64,000 nt of DNA from Armillaria gallica. Taxonomy: Eukaryota > Basidiomycota > Agaricomycetes > Agaricales > Physalacriaceae. Under the pieces are notes generated by a model that saw only the letters and a program-made list of their open reading frames with translations, did no database searches and was not told the origin of the DNA. Shown one piece after another: positions 11,528 through 22,539 of the stretch (the stretch's first letter is position 1; each line of letters begins with the position of its first letter). The position numbers and the translations under genes were made by a program. Location of the stretch: assembly GCA_037576215.1 (NCBI GenBank), contig JBANDB010000007.1, forward strand, positions 341,001 to 405,000, in the 5' to 3' direction.

Positions 11528-12042
11528 ATGTTTGCTCAAATCTCTTTCACTGCTCTCTTGGCTCTTCCTCTCCTTGCGACCGCCACTACTATCGTTCCCA
11601 GTGGCGGTGGCGACGGTGCGGCTTGTACCGCGACTGGTACCGCACAGTGCTGTGATTCTACTCAGAGCGTGAGTCTTCCATCTTTCCGCTATTGATCGGC
11701 GCGAAAGCTGACTGTAATTGTTAGCCCACCGACTTGACTGCCCCTGTTGTGTCCCTCTTGGGCAGCCTCGGAGTCGTCATCAGTCAACTCACTGGCAATG
11801 TGTAAGTTTTCCATCTCCTCAGTAGACGATGGTTCATGACTGATTACTTCCTTCTATAGCGGTCTGTCCTGCACCCCGATCACCGTCATTGGTGTTGGCG
11901 GAACCCAGTGCAGCAACCAAGTCGTCTGCTGTAATGATAACAACTTCGTCAGTACAGTGTTATCTAGATTGATTCTACACTCATATTTCCCTAGAACGGT
12001 GTTGTTTCTCTCGGCTGCACCCCCCTTAACATCGGCCTCTAA
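11528..12042 (+). CDS. Class I hydrophobin 4
   Basis: Exons are 11528-11668, 11725-11801, 11860-11947 and 11995-12042, with intron phases 0, 2 and 0. The product is 117 aa. The signal peptide (about 1-19) is followed by [11 protein letters not shown], a short linker with one PSGG unit like those expanded in hydrophobins 5-7. Cysteines at 33, 41, 42, 77, 90, 96, 97 and 110 give C-X7-CC-X34-C-X12-C-X5-CC-X12-C. Exon 2 encodes the common PTDLTAPV...[14 protein letters not shown] helix-loop stretch. All splice sites and the core are intact, so it is probably functional. It is the first member of the regular 4.7-6.1 kb repeat series. Confidence 0.95.
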
Positions 12043-12300
12043 GGGACTGGGGAGAACCGAAGCGTTTCGGCGATTGTTTCGAAAGTGCATTTGTTTGTTA
12101 TACAATTAAATAGGGAAAACAATATTGCTGGGTAGTAGCAAATGTCCTAATGACCATCATGTTTCTGATTATACTCTTTCTTGGCGGCACTTGCTTTTGA
12201 GAGCTGCAAGTCGAACGTTCTTTCAGGGCAATGTTGATGGTCATTCACATACAGGGAATGGTGTCAGAAGGAGCCATGACTGATCTCACATCATCGTGGT
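12043..12300 (+). repeat. Conserved hydrophobin 3' flank
   Basis: Shared 3' sequence: AATAGGGAAAACAATATTGCTGGGTAGTAGCAAATGTCCTAATGACCATCATG, then GCGGCACTTGCTTTTGAGAGCTGCAAG. Related copies follow hydrophobins 2, 5, 6, 7, 8 and 9 and, more weakly, P1 and P2. It probably contains the 3' UTR. Confidence 0.7.
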
Positions 12301-12394
12301 GGCATTAAATTCTAAGAACAGCTGGTGAGCGAGCTAAGAAGGTTCTCCGACCATTGCACTGGGGCCCCGGGGGTCTTTACCCGAATTTAGAAGA

Positions 12395-12485
12395 CAGAAG
12401 AAAGCCAGAAAGCTATTACTGTTTTATAGATGGAAAAATCTATTTGGCTCCCCCGGGCAGTAGTTGCATAAGCCGCTCCCCTTCA
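12395..12485 (+). repeat. Left arm of an inverted pair
   Basis: Contains TCTATTTGGCTCCCCC (12437-12452), present in inverted orientation at about 13040-13055. On its own strand each arm reads a similar peptide: R-x-x-E-S-[YF]-Y ... [IV]YLAPPG. Origin unknown; the neighbouring hydrophobin units lack it. Confidence 0.45.
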
Positions 12486-12994
12486 GGCACAGGTATGGCC
12501 GCAGAGGCGTTAATTTCGATCCTGCTCCCCCAGTCATCTTAGATACCATCATACCATCATGCTCGTGTACTAGGCCCTGACCACTCTCCATACTGACGAT
12601 GACTTAGAATACTCTTTCAATGAATGTCTTAGCAAATTTCTTTGTCTACTGTTATTTCCAGTCTGCCAAGCTGACCACTAGCTATGTAGTATAGCGATGC
12701 GCAGTGACAAGAGGAAAAATGTCGTAGGACTAACGCTATGATGTCATTAGCTCACCATTCATTTTTGATAGCCCTTTGCCATGCTGCAACCGTCCTCTCA
12801 TTCTAATAAATAGTCATCTTGCATGTGAAGAAAGACCGGTCATTATAGGTAAGTAGCTTCACTAATCCATTGGCTCCTACCATGACAAGATTCCCATGTG
12901 TTACGTGCAACGACATGCATCATGCACTACTTATGTAGGGATTTACCGACTGTAGTCTTGAGAGATTTAGCGAAACCACGAGGGCGTTCTTCTA

Positions 12995-13095
12995 CCCTGA
13001 ACTCCCTGGCGGGGTAGGCAAATCCTGGTGGTACTCCTGGGGGAGCCAAATAGACATAGCCTTTATAGAAACTTTCTCGCGTTCTTAAGGGCTTG
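12995..13095 (-). repeat. Right arm of the inverted pair
   Basis: The minus strand reads RTRESFYKG-YVYLAPPGVPP. It matches the left arm at 12395-12485 over a 16-base exact core and about 50 bases of weaker similarity. Possibly two fragments of one mobile or duplicated coding segment. Confidence 0.45.
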
Positions 13096-13099
13096 AAAT

Positions 13100-13350
13100 G
13101 GGCATCGAACACACATGCCAAGAACCCCGGAAATCCAGCAGGTCACTTGTCTACTAAGGGATCCGCCGACGGCATTTGGTTCTGGAAACTCGGAAGCTCG
13201 TCAATTCTATGGCTGCATGCCCTATTAGACGCATCAGCTCTTGACCAAAATCTTTGATGATAGAAGCATTTGTGATATCAGAGATGGGCGCTGCCCTCGA
13301 CATAAGCATGTATGCCCTGGAGGCTGGAGACGAGTATATACTAAACATGT
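13100..13350 (-). pseudogene. Relic of minus-strand gene Y (copy 1)
   Basis: The minus strand encodes ...TSFRVSRTKCRRR followed, after a stop, by a segment ending CTGCTGGATTTC; it aligns with 17045-17175 (ASFRVAGTNRRRQ...LLDFF). The parent gene is unrecognised. It lies just downstream of, and convergent with, the hydrophobin in units 4-7. Confidence 0.45.
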
Positions 13351-13439
13351 GTCTGGGCAGTAAGTCAGGCCAATGTGTCGGTATGATAATGAAATCTGAG
13401 TGTAAGGCGTAAGTATTCTAGCTTGATTCTAGCAAATCT

Positions 13440-14720
13440 CAATGAGTTCAACGAGTGTTCCGTGCAAGTTCCGTGTTCAATCAACTTCGGCTTAGAGCGG
13501 TCCGAGGTCCGGAACGTGGGAGACAAGTTGAAACAGCTTCGCGACGCTCGCAGCTCGCTACTACGACGGGCTCGATTGTCTTTCTACTGACCTGCCTATA
13601 TCTCCGTTGAAATGGGAACACCTTCTTGAAACACTCATGTACTCAAATCCCAAGGGAAAGACGGTGAAGCACTAGGAATTTGAGGCCATCATTCCCGGTG
13701 CGTACATTTGCTCAATATTTGTGTTTGCCTGTCCTGACAACGGTTAGAATGTAGGAAGTGTTCTTTATAAAATAGGATGCAGCTCTGTCTGCTACTATTA
13801 GACAGAAACTACGCTTCGCTTGGAAGTATTTTTACTTGATTCTCTCGATTGATGTACAAGACTCTGTTTGAGGCCATGCATGTCCATCCGGCACAGACTA
13901 ATACGCTCTGCAAGTTTTAACTGGATTCCTCTACAGCTACGTTGACGCTGGAAAAGGTGTAGCTTTGACCAGCCTTACGAGATGATGCCGTGCAACTTCT
14001 CAGTATCATTCTAACTTTCTAACCGCAACCTTGGCTATGCTTTTCGGAGCTCAACACAAAGTGACGACCTTTTTCCTCCTGCGAGAATCCATACATTCCG
14101 GACAACATTGATATCTCTAAGGTTGTCAAGAACATTGCGCAGTAAGTAACATTCTTACTTATCTTTGGCGTGATGTGGTTAAGTGATATGCGGAGATGAC
14201 AGGTTACATATCAAAGTGGTATTCTATATGTTGTATACATTCCTTGCTAGTTATGCATTAGCGTGGACATACCAATACAATTCGATGAAGTACGTTTTTC
14301 TTCTCCTCCGAAGATGGTCTATCTCTGCCGACTCGCAGTTCCGATAAGGCTAATCAAAGAAATGACTGACATGCGCAATGTCTTAATAGACAGTCGCACA
14401 GACGGAATACGGTACCACATGCATTGTCATTCTTGCTCGTTCTCAGCCATCACCACCATCCTCGCAACGTCCCTAATCTTCGGCACGGAGTCTCTTCCTA
14501 TGAGAAGATGCCTTTCAGTCTGACTCGCCCATACTGGTTCACAGAAGTTGGATGGACGGGCTACCCTCGAATAGCCCGTCATAGATGGAATCAGAGATGA
14601 CCCGCTGTTGGTCCTATATCTGTTATCGTTCAAGTCAAGTCATCTAATGGATTTCGCAGGAAATCCCCAATTGACATCACCACGACATCCCGGAAAATCC
14701 ATCTGCGAGGTCACTGGCAC
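13440..14720 (+). pseudogene. Relic of plus-strand gene X (copy 1)
   Basis: Begins at the recurring CGGCTTAGAGCGGTCCG element (13487) and continues through segments found again at 23360-24830 and 29070-30410: GAGGCCATGCATGTCCATC, AACATTGCGCAGTAAGTAA (a likely old 5' splice site), ATACCAATACAATTCGATGA and CTCAGCCATCACC. Reading frames are interrupted, for example VVKNIAQ then stop. I do not recognise the protein. Confidence 0.5.
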
Positions 14721-14849
14721 ATATCATTTGCAGCAATATAATAATGCTCCTCGTATAGGGTAGCTGGAGTCACCCGGAGACATTGACATGGTGAAGGATG
14801 CGGTCCTTTACTATGCCAACGTCTCATCTCCAGCACGAAAGGGTTCTGC

Positions 14850-15451
14850 CGTGCAGGATTTCGATAATCATAAATTCATATTCGCGCCCGTTTGACATCT
14901 TCCGAAGGACGCCTTGCTACGAATCTTCCAGATATCCCCTGGGATGATCACAGGGCGTCCGTGCTTGACGTGAAAGCTGCGCCTCGACTTCTCGGTTACG
15001 TTGAAGAGCTCTCCCGTTTCTCCCCTCCCCTGTGAACGACGATAATCATTTCGACTCATTGGCCCTTCAATTGGCAAGCATTGCTAGATTTCAGAGTCTG
15101 CTCTCCTTCTCAGAACGTTCACTACATCGCATTAGCTTGGACACGATACTCCGTCTTTTGCCACGCCGTCACATGCATGCAGGAGATGCCAGAGACGTCA
15201 TTTTGGAAGACATTGTTACTCATTGTCAACGGTCGTCCAAGAAATACTTCATTATAGACGGACCTGTACCGACCCTTCAAGCCTTCTCCAGCTATTCCCC
15301 GCTCTTACTCGTCCTCTCTGTGGTTATGTACTCCCCTGGCCCAGCCGACGCCGACATCTTCCGCATGTTTTCCTCAGCTCCCCTTCTCCAAGATATCGCT
15401 TTCTCCGGGTATGTTGCTGGGTTGGACGTGGCTCGACCATCCAGAAAATAA
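14850..15451 (+). pseudogene. F-box gene relic (copy a, 3' deleted)
   Basis: Segments match the best copy at 45711: CATAAATTCATATTCGCGCCCGTTTGACATCTTCCG (the FAPxRxLPxD start of the F-box, near 14868), then decayed F-box codons and CTCCCCTTCTCCAAGATATCGC (15377). The frame is broken several times. The similarity stops at about 15440 and jumps straight into the downstream flank, so the second half (repeat region) and module T are deleted here. Confidence 0.65.
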
Positions 15452-15504
15452 ATACTTCCAAGTCATGCCTTAATAAAACAATCATGAAACATTGCGACAT
15501 CGTG

Positions 15505-16245
15505 CTTCGACTTCTATGAGGGTGCGCCCTTGATCTCGTGGCTGGTGGAGCCATTCACAACGAGTCATTGGCTGTATGTATGTTCAAGCAATGACATATA
15601 CGAGCTTTGGAGCCAAACAGAGGATGTGTTTGCGATTTACGCCTAGATCGACACCAGTACCAATCAGAAGAAATCGGCTCTGGATTGGCTCTGGACGCCC
15701 TGCCCCCAGTGCCGATGAATGCAACATTATGGAAATAGCATGGCAGAGAGGTTTGTACCTGGTTCCCTCGATTCTACGTTGCATTAAATCGGTATTTTCC
15801 GAACAGTACCATGGTCAAAATATCGCAATGATCCGCAGGGTCGGGACAGCGGCGGGAGCATTAATCATCACCCGAGATACTGGAAATCCAAAACATACTC
15901 CCACATCCCCCATAGCTTTGTCTTGCACGAATGAGCGAAAGAGCCCATGCACTGAAAATGATGGTCGGAAGATATGTTCATGCCGTGACACGAGACTATT
16001 CTTGACTGGTACTCCCTTCCTCGCTTCCCGACGTCTTGGAAATGTACCGTGGGGGGGGACTTCATGATCGTTGACGGCGTTATTAGCGTCACCCTTTCCC
16101 TCCAGTTGTCGTGGGTGCTCACACAGCTACACTCCATGACCGTCGACCGATGGCCTCCATCCCCAGATGACGGCTATAAAAGAGGGATTAATGCAGCAGG
16201 TATTATCAAGCTCTCACAACCGTAACAGCTTATTCTCACTTCATA
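15505..16245 (+). promoter_or_regulatory. Hydrophobin 5 upstream block with TATA box
   Basis: Same block as for hydrophobin 4, running from CTTCGACTTCTATGAGGGTGCGC (15507) to the TATA box TATAAAAG at 16175-16182 and the leader CTCTCACAACCGTAACAGCTTATTCTCACTTC. Confidence 0.75.
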
Positions 16246-16798
16246 ATGTTTGCTCATATCTCTTTCACTTCTCTCTTGGCTCTACCTCTCCTTGTGACCG
16301 CCGGTCTCATTCCCAGTGGTATCCTTCCCGCTGGAATCATTCCCGCTGGCATCATTCCCAGTGGCGGTGGCGAAGGCGCCGCTTGCGCGACTGGTTCCGC
16401 ACAGTGCTGTGGATCTACTCAGAGCGTGAGTCTGTCTTACCGATGCTCATTGATACAAAGGTTGACTGGAAATATTAGCCCACCGATTTGAGTGCCCCCG
16501 TTTCGACCCTCTTGGGCCTCCTCGGAGTCGTCGCCGGTCAACTCACTGGCAATGTGTAGGTTTTCCTTATCCTCAATAGACGGAAGCTCATGGCTGATTC
16601 ATTCGTTCTATAGCGGTGTGTCCTGCAGCCCGATCACCGTCATTGGTCTGGGCTCAAACCAATGCAGCGACCAAGTCGTCTGTTGTGATGGCAACAACTT
16701 CGTCAGTGACCGTGTTGGTCCATATTGATTCTACGCTCACATTTCCTTAGAACGGCCTTGTTTCTCTTGGCTGCACCCCCCTCAACGTTGGCCTCTAA
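16246..16798 (+). CDS. Class I hydrophobin 5 with short PxG repeat
   Basis: Exons are 16246-16425, 16479-16555, 16614-16701 and 16751-16798, with intron phases 0, 2 and 0. The product is 130 aa. After the signal peptide (about 1-19) come four pentapeptides of the type G[IL][IL]P[SA] (residues 20-40), then GGGEGAA and the core. Cysteines at 47, 54, 55, 90, 103, 109, 110 and 123 give C-X6-CC-X34-C-X12-C-X5-CC-X12-C. The first spacing is one residue shorter than in hydrophobins 1-4, a feature shared with 6-9. Its GLGSNQ loop before Cys5 departs from the usual GVGGTQ. Confidence 0.95.
16300..16368 (+). repeat. Four 15-bp coding repeats
   Basis: Units of the form GG[TC]ATC[CA]TTCCC[AG][GC]T encode G-[LI]-[IL]-P-[SA]. 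This is the short allele-like version of the array expanded in hydrophobins 6 and 7. Confidence 0.85.
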
Positions 16799-17000
16799 GG
16801 GACCGGGGCGAACGGATCGAAGGATTTTGGCGATTTTTAGAAAGTTCATTCGGCCATTGGGCATTTAAATAGAGAAAACAGTATTGTTGGATAGTAGCAA
16901 ACGTCCTAAGACTATCATGTTTCCGATTTATATTCTTTACGTTACCTTTGAGAGCTGCAAGTTGATTTTTCTTTGAATTAAACAGACTCGAAGACCATTC
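16799..17000 (+). repeat. Hydrophobin 5 3' flank
   Basis: Copy of the shared 3' block: GACCGGGGCGAACGGATCGAAGGATTTTGGCGATTT..., AGTATTGTTGGATAGTAGCAAACGTCCTAA. The first 50 bases match the flanks of hydrophobins 6 and 7 almost base for base. Confidence 0.75.
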
Positions 17001-17009
17001 ACATATAAT

Positions 17010-17845
17010 GAAGGCTGTCACGATCCCTTGTCAGTTTTGTATATTGGGCGTCCAACACGAAGAACAGAGAAACAAAGAAATCCAGCAGATGAATTGTCGA
17101 CCAAGTAGTACATCGAAGGATCTGCCGACGTCGATTAGTTCCAGCAACCCGGAAACTCGCCATCCTCAACAATTTATACCTACAAAAGAACCACAGTAAG
17201 CCTCGGCTACACGCCTGATGGTGCCCACTCACTTGAAGGGCTACGCAAAGATGCATAGCCAAAGTCCTTGGTCGTACAAGCATTTGCGGCGTTAGAGAAC
17301 GTAGACGACCTTAATTGAATCACGTCGACCCCCAGAATATTGTTCAATCAATCTAGCTGGAGAGGCTGATAGTCGATCTTTCAAATTAGAGACGTCCCAG
17401 CGAATTGGCTGACCATACTCTCTCAGTGCATTCACTTGACATTGACGGCGTGGTTGAATATGAGTGAATTAGCGATGTACTCTTCCACCGGGATAAACCG
17501 ATTGACTTTCATAATTTCTAGATATTCGACGCCATTTCTAGCATCCCCAGAAGCAAGAGTATAGCCCAAGAATTTCCTACAGAGAGCACCAGACTCGGGT
17601 TCCCTAGCAAGTAAAGGTATGCTTTAACTTTAGCCCATGAGCATCGTTCAGTCCAAGAGATTTTTCTTGTACAAACATATCGAGGTGATCGGATCATAGT
17701 CCGTCTGGGGCCTATCACCGGGAAGACAAAAGACGGTTGCAGAGTACAGGGGAGAACGCAGTAAGCATACATTGGCGGTCCACTGAAGATGTACTGGAGA
17801 CGCCATGAATGTACCAAAGGCGACGTATCAATTGATGCCACTGGA
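17010..17845 (-). pseudogene. Relic of minus-strand gene Y (copy 2)
   Basis: Minus-strand fragments include YLLGNPSL and SWAKVKAYL (near 17600-17640), related to SWAKAKGHLDLLG (near 28670) and SWAKSKVYVGLLLG (near 23020). A second fragment holds ASFRVAGTNRRRQ (near 17140). The order of fragments is the same in each copy, but no copy is open throughout. Family not recognised. Confidence 0.5.
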
Positions 17846-18014
17846 AATGGTGAAAATCTTCCAAAGAATCAAAAGCGTGTTCTAGCAAAAACTAGAACTA
17901 AAATCATGTGCAACCCACAACCCGAGCGCGCGGATGAGAAGCAAGTACTGGCCCTTGCAAGGCCAGTTTAAGGTCGACTTGGTTTGAAACAAGTTTGAAA
18001 TTTGATTCAGCAAA

Positions 18015-18300
18015 TGACTTCGGCTTAGAGCGGTTCGCTCAGGACAAACACGCTACAACATCGCGGCTTCGCGCCGCGCGACCAGACTGCGATGACCGTG
18101 ATGATGACCTTCGTCGGAGCACGCTCGTCTTTTCACCTACCTTCTCCTCGTATCCCTGTACTCCTCTCCCTTGATGAACGTACCGGTGCTAGGAATGGTG
18201 GCGCCTCCCTCCCCATGGGTAAAGATTTACTACGTAATTATGGTGCGTGCACTTATACATTATCCATCAGCAGATTGGGAAAAAAATTTCCGGGGCTTGC
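18015..18300 (+). repeat. Array-wide CGGCTTAGAGCGGT element, copy 2
   Basis: Second of four copies (13487, 18020, 23360, 29077) marking the same point of each duplicated unit. It starts the gene X relic in the other copies, but here X is interrupted by about 1.5 kb of other sequence. Confidence 0.6.
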
Positions 18301-18399
18301 GGCGACCACGGTCCGGCGGAATTCTTATTCGCCTTGTCAAGGCCTTACAGAGCTCATATAACCGGGGCACAATGTTGCGTCCTTTTCATATGCTATTAG

Positions 18400-19845
18400 A
18401 ACCTCGCAGAATAATAACTTAGCCTTCAAGATTCCATAGAATTATTTCCAGCGAATATATCACTACTATAAGCTCAATAAAATGTAGTCTCGTTTCTGCA
18501 GACTGATTTTCTTCGACTCTGAAAAGCTTAGGTGCCCAAAATGACGACATATTTAAATGTACTGCGAGCCGGCAAATCCTATATCTATGACGTCTAGATC
18601 TGCCGTTCCATCAGACTTGCCAATGTCTTCTTCGGGAAGCCCTCACCGTCGTCTCCATCGCCTTCCTCTGAGTGTTCTTCCTTGGTGGCTTCATCGCCTC
18701 GTCTGGTGGCCCTCGTTTTGTGTGCGGAAGCCTGCCTCGATTTACTTCGACCCCGTATTTAGATACTGGCTGCACAGAGATTCTCGTGAAGACGGAAGTG
18801 AGTCCTTCAGATGTAGTAGTGCACTACTGAATTTTCAGCCACACCCTCAACCCGTATCAGCGGGAGTGCTGCAGCAAGGGAGAGGAAGTTCGGTCATTAA
18901 GAGAACCATGCGAGACAGGGTTCATGGCGTGACAAAACGAGCATCCGAGTCGGAGATCTCGCGATCACCAGATCAATGCTGGGGCAGCAATGTTGAACGT
19001 GTGACATGTCGTCGTATGTCTGCTTCCTTCTCGTCATAGAGTACTACGCGTCCATTCGTCCCATGTGGTTTTCTCCGCATGGTCCATCCATCAGACACAG
19101 ACCCTACAAGATTTCTCTAGACCCAATCTTCTCCGATGCGGACTTCTTCTTCCGAGCCGGAACTAGAATTTAGTCAGCTATTTCAACATAAATACAGTCC
19201 GAAGTGGCCAACAGAGTTGAAAGCCCCAACGTCTCGGGCAGGATATCATCGCCTCTAGCCATCACAAATTCCTTGCTTACGCAACTCTTCTCAGGCATCG
19301 GTACGTCCACTTCAAACATCCAAGGTCTTCTGAAGTAACATATCAGTGCAGAGTCGGAGGAGGAAGTGGTCGTGTTGAAAGGTACTTAGGTCAAGTGAGT
19401 CAACCGTCACGATCAGTGAGTTAAATCTCTTGGAATCAGCTCCGTATAGCATCTTACGGAAATTTTTAAGCCATTAGGTGCAACCTTCTCCAAACAATGT
19501 CACCCTTTGGTTAATGGTCTGGATCTCCACGGAATCTCGAGCTCAAGATAAGGTATGGTCTCTTGCTTCTTTGTCGATCCAGTTGAGACAAGGACCTGGA
19601 CAACCGGCCAACAGGCCATTTGTATAAACTGTATTATCTAGACGTACTTGTATTCTGTTTACGGCGATAATAATACAATAATAACAATAAATCTACTATT
19701 TCAAGTTTCTTCGTCTCCTCCAAGAGTGAAAATTCAAAATATTCGTAGTATATGAAGTGGGCCCTAGCCACCTGAGAAGGTATAGCTCGTTTTATGATGC
19801 TGGTCATGTTATACCTGCGTATGGTGTCAAATAAGCATTACCGGC
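18400..19845. other. Insert unique to this unit; one 160-codon open frame
   Basis: An ATG-started + frame spans 18557-19039. It is rich in Ser, Arg and Pro, matches no domain I know and could be chance. The interval has no counterpart in the neighbouring units and ends in A/T-rich sequence with ATAATAATACAATAATAACAATAA near 19667. Possibly an old insertion. Confidence 0.3.
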
Positions 19846-19849
19846 ATCA

Positions 19850-20520
19850 GAAATACTCATAATGATACATGCAGATTTTTATTCCTCCAATGTTCATATG
19901 GGCATATAAGGCTGCCGCAATTATTTCGGATGTTGTCATGCATTTCGGGCCTTGCCAAGGGCTTATACGGCCATATATATTTCTGTCCAATTCGCTGATG
20001 AAGCGGTGTTCGATATACTAAATAAATTTCTCGTGATATATGCATCAGCTAAAAACGCGCACGGTAGCGTGGGCATGTCAATATCGTTCGATAAGGTACG
20101 TTTGTCCTCTCCTCCAAGGATGGTCTACCTCTGACACATCGAGGTTCAATAAGGCTATTCAAGTATATGGCTGATTTTCGTGATGTCTTAACAGACAATG
20201 AGATAGCATACGCTTCCGTGCATATTACCATTCTTAATCGTCCTCAGCACTCAGCCGTCATCCTCACAACACCCCTATTGTTCACGACGGCAACCTAATC
20301 TTTTCCTATGAGGAGCTGTTTTCTTGGTCTGACTCGCCCGTACTGATTTACATGCGTCCGACGGACCAGCTCCCATCGAACGGCCTGCTATGGATGGAAT
20401 CAGAGTGCCCTACTGTTAGTTCTATCTCTTCTTATTCTGGACCTTGTCCGGTTATCTATTGTTCAGGTTAGGTCATCTCATATATTTTTTGCAGGATATT
20501 CTTGATCATCATCGCTGCAT
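19850..20520 (+). pseudogene. Relic of gene X (copy 2, 3' part)
   Basis: Holds the segment FADEAVFDILNKFLVIYASA (about 19991-20050), which aligns with VEAVFYMLNAFLAIHASA at 24362. It is followed by ATCGTTCGATAAGGTACG (an old splice donor) and ACTCAGCCGTCATCCTCACAAC. Frames are broken; the family is unknown. Confidence 0.5.
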
Positions 20521-20559
20521 CCCGGAGAATCCAGCCGTGAGGCTACATATCATGTATAG

Positions 20560-20755
20560 CAATGTACCGGTGCTCCTTCGTATGAGGTAGTCATCGTCCG
20601 ACGTGTCTTCCGGTACCCACTCTCCAACATCCGTGACGTCTTCGGAGCTCCAACAAGCGATATGTCCTGTATAGGCGTCATTGTATAGCAACCTTTCTGT
20701 TGGACTGTTGGAAGAGCTCGCTTTCGTTGGATCAGACATGGCATGTATTCAGGTA
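20560..20755 (+). pseudogene. F-box start fused to module T end (copy b, internally deleted)
   Basis: GGTGCTCCTTCGTATGAGG (20569) is the F-box start region (compare 45735 and 30430), but 15-20 bases later the sequence is module T (TGTCTTCCGGTACCCACTCTCCAACATCCGTGACGTC). Most of the F-box gene has been deleted. It is followed by the shared GACATGGC[AT]TGTATTCAGGTAGG tail. Confidence 0.6.
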
Positions 20756-20864
20756 GGTATAGAACCATTGTTAGTGTCAACGAAAAATAAACACTTGCAA
20801 GTTGGGCCTTGATACAACAATCACCGACCGTAAATCTCGGTAGTTTGACGATCATGGACGATTG

Positions 20865-21635
20865 TCGCATGACAGACCTCATGCTTTAACTTCTACGAGG
20901 TTGCGCCCTTAATCTCATGGCCGGTTCGGCCATTCGCGACGAGTCGTAGGTTCTATGTTCAACCAACACCGGCACTGCTACGAAGGAATAAAGCTTTGGA
21001 GTGAGAAAGCGTGGACGCATTCGGGACCTTATGCCTAGATCGACACCAGTGCCAAAATACAAAAATCTTCAGGAAAAGGCACCTTCAGACGGCCTGTGTA
21101 GCACCAATCAACGTGACGTCATGAAAAGAGGATTAGCGGAAAGGTTTGTACCTGATTCTCTCAATACTACATTAAATTGATATTTTCCCAACAGTACTGC
21201 CGTCGATATGTCTCAATGATTGGCTGGGATGGGACGGCGGCGGGGAGCATCAATCATCACACGAGATACTAAATCTCTGGAAAACATCTTCCCACATCCC
21301 CCATAGCTATGTCTTGCACGAATGAGCGAAGGAGCCCATTCACTGAAAATGATGGTCGGAAAATATGTTCATGCAGTGACAAGAGACTATTCTTGACTGG
21401 TACTCGCTTCCTCGGTTCCCGACGTCATGAAAATGTACCGTGGGAGAGGCTTCATGATCGTTGACGGTGTTATTAGCGTCACCCTTTCCCTCCAATCGTC
21501 GTGGGTGCTCACACAGCTACGCTCCATGACCGTCGACCGATCACCTTCATCCCCAGACGAAGGCTATAAAAGAGGGATTAATGCAGCAGGTATTATCAAG
21601 CTCTCATAACCGTAACAGCTTATTCTCACTTCACA
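20865..21635 (+). promoter_or_regulatory. Hydrophobin 6 upstream block with TATA box
   Basis: Nearly identical to the block before hydrophobin 7 (26320-27105), with few substitutions over about 750 bases. TATA box TATAAAAG at 21565-21572, 71 bases before the ATG. Confidence 0.78.
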
Positions 21636-22322
21636 ATGTTTGCTCAAATCTCTTTCACTTCTCTCCTGGCTCTACCTCTCCTTGCGACCGCTGGTATCAT
21701 TCCCAGTGGTCTCATTCCCAGTGGTCTCATCCCCAGTGGCATCCTTCCCGCTGGTGCCGTTCCTGCTGGCGTCATTCCGACTGGCATCATTCCAACTGGC
21801 ATCATTCCCACTCTCCCGACTGGTAGCCTTCCCACTCTTCCGACTGGTATCATCCCGACTGGCATCATTCCAACTGGTGTCATTCCTAGTGGTGGTGAAG
21901 GTGCCGCTTGCGCGACTGGTTCCGTACAGTGTTGCGATTCTACTCAGAGCGTGAGTCTGTCCTCCCGCCGCTGATTGATGCGAAAGCTGACCAGAATTAC
22001 CAGCCCACCGACTTGACTGCCCCCGTTTCGACCCTCTTGGGCCTCCTCGGAGTCGTCGTCGGTCAACTCACTGGCAATGTGTAGGTTTTCCATACTCTCA
22101 ATAGACACTAGTCCAAGGCTGATTACTTTATTCTATAGTGGTGTTTCCTGCAGCCCGATCACCGTCATTGGACTAGGCGGAACCTCGTGCAGCAACCAAG
22201 TCGTCTGCTGTGATAGCAACAACTTTGTCAGTAACAGTGTTATCCAGATTGATTCTATGCTCACATTTCCTTAGAATGGCCTTGTTTCTCTTGGCTGTAC
22301 CCCCCTCGGCGCCGGCCTTTAA
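21636..22322 (+). CDS. Class I hydrophobin 6 with long PxG repeat
   Basis: Exons are 21636-21950, 22004-22080, 22139-22226 and 22275-22322, with intron phases 0, 2 and 0. The product is 175 aa. Between the signal peptide (about 1-19) and the core lies a 66-residue insert of twelve pentapeptides (G[IL]IP[ST] type) plus two LPT spacers. Cysteines at 92, 99, 100, 135, 148, 154, 155 and 168 give C-X6-CC-X34-C-X12-C-X5-CC-X12-C. The C-terminus is LGAGL in place of INIGL. The gene is a close twin of hydrophobin 7, differing mainly in repeat number. The insert is hydrophobic and flexible; it could extend the film-forming part away from the wall, which is inference. Confidence 0.95.
21690..21893 (+). 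repeat. 15-bp coding minisatellite in hydrophobin 6
   Basis: Twelve near-identical 15-base units (ACTGGCATCATTCCA type) plus two 9-base spacers (CTCCCGACT type), all in frame. Unit number differs from hydrophobin 7 by one and from hydrophobin 5 by eight, so this is a length-variable array. Confidence 0.88.
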
Positions 22323-22530
22323 GGGACCGGGGCGAACGGATCGAAGGACTTTGGCGATTTATAGAAAGTCCTTTCGTTTGTTGGACAATTAGATAGAGAA
22401 AAAAATATTGTTGGATAGTAGCAAATGTGCTAATGACTATCGTGTTTCTGATTTCTATCCTTTCCCGACGGCCGTTGCCTTTGAGTATGAGTTGAATTTA
22501 CTTTTAGTCAGACAAAGATGGAAGAAGAGT
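22323..22530 (+). repeat. Hydrophobin 6 3' flank
   Basis: Copy of the shared 3' block, almost identical to 27774-27960 (GATCGAAGGA[CT]TTTGGCGATTTATAGAAAGTC). Confidence 0.75.
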
Positions 22531-22539
22531 GAAGACTGA

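Noticed and set aside
21644..21883. Minus-strand frames opposite the hydrophobin 6 and 7 repeats ([11 protein letters not shown] type)
   Set aside because: Shadow of the 15-bp coding minisatellite on the plus strand.
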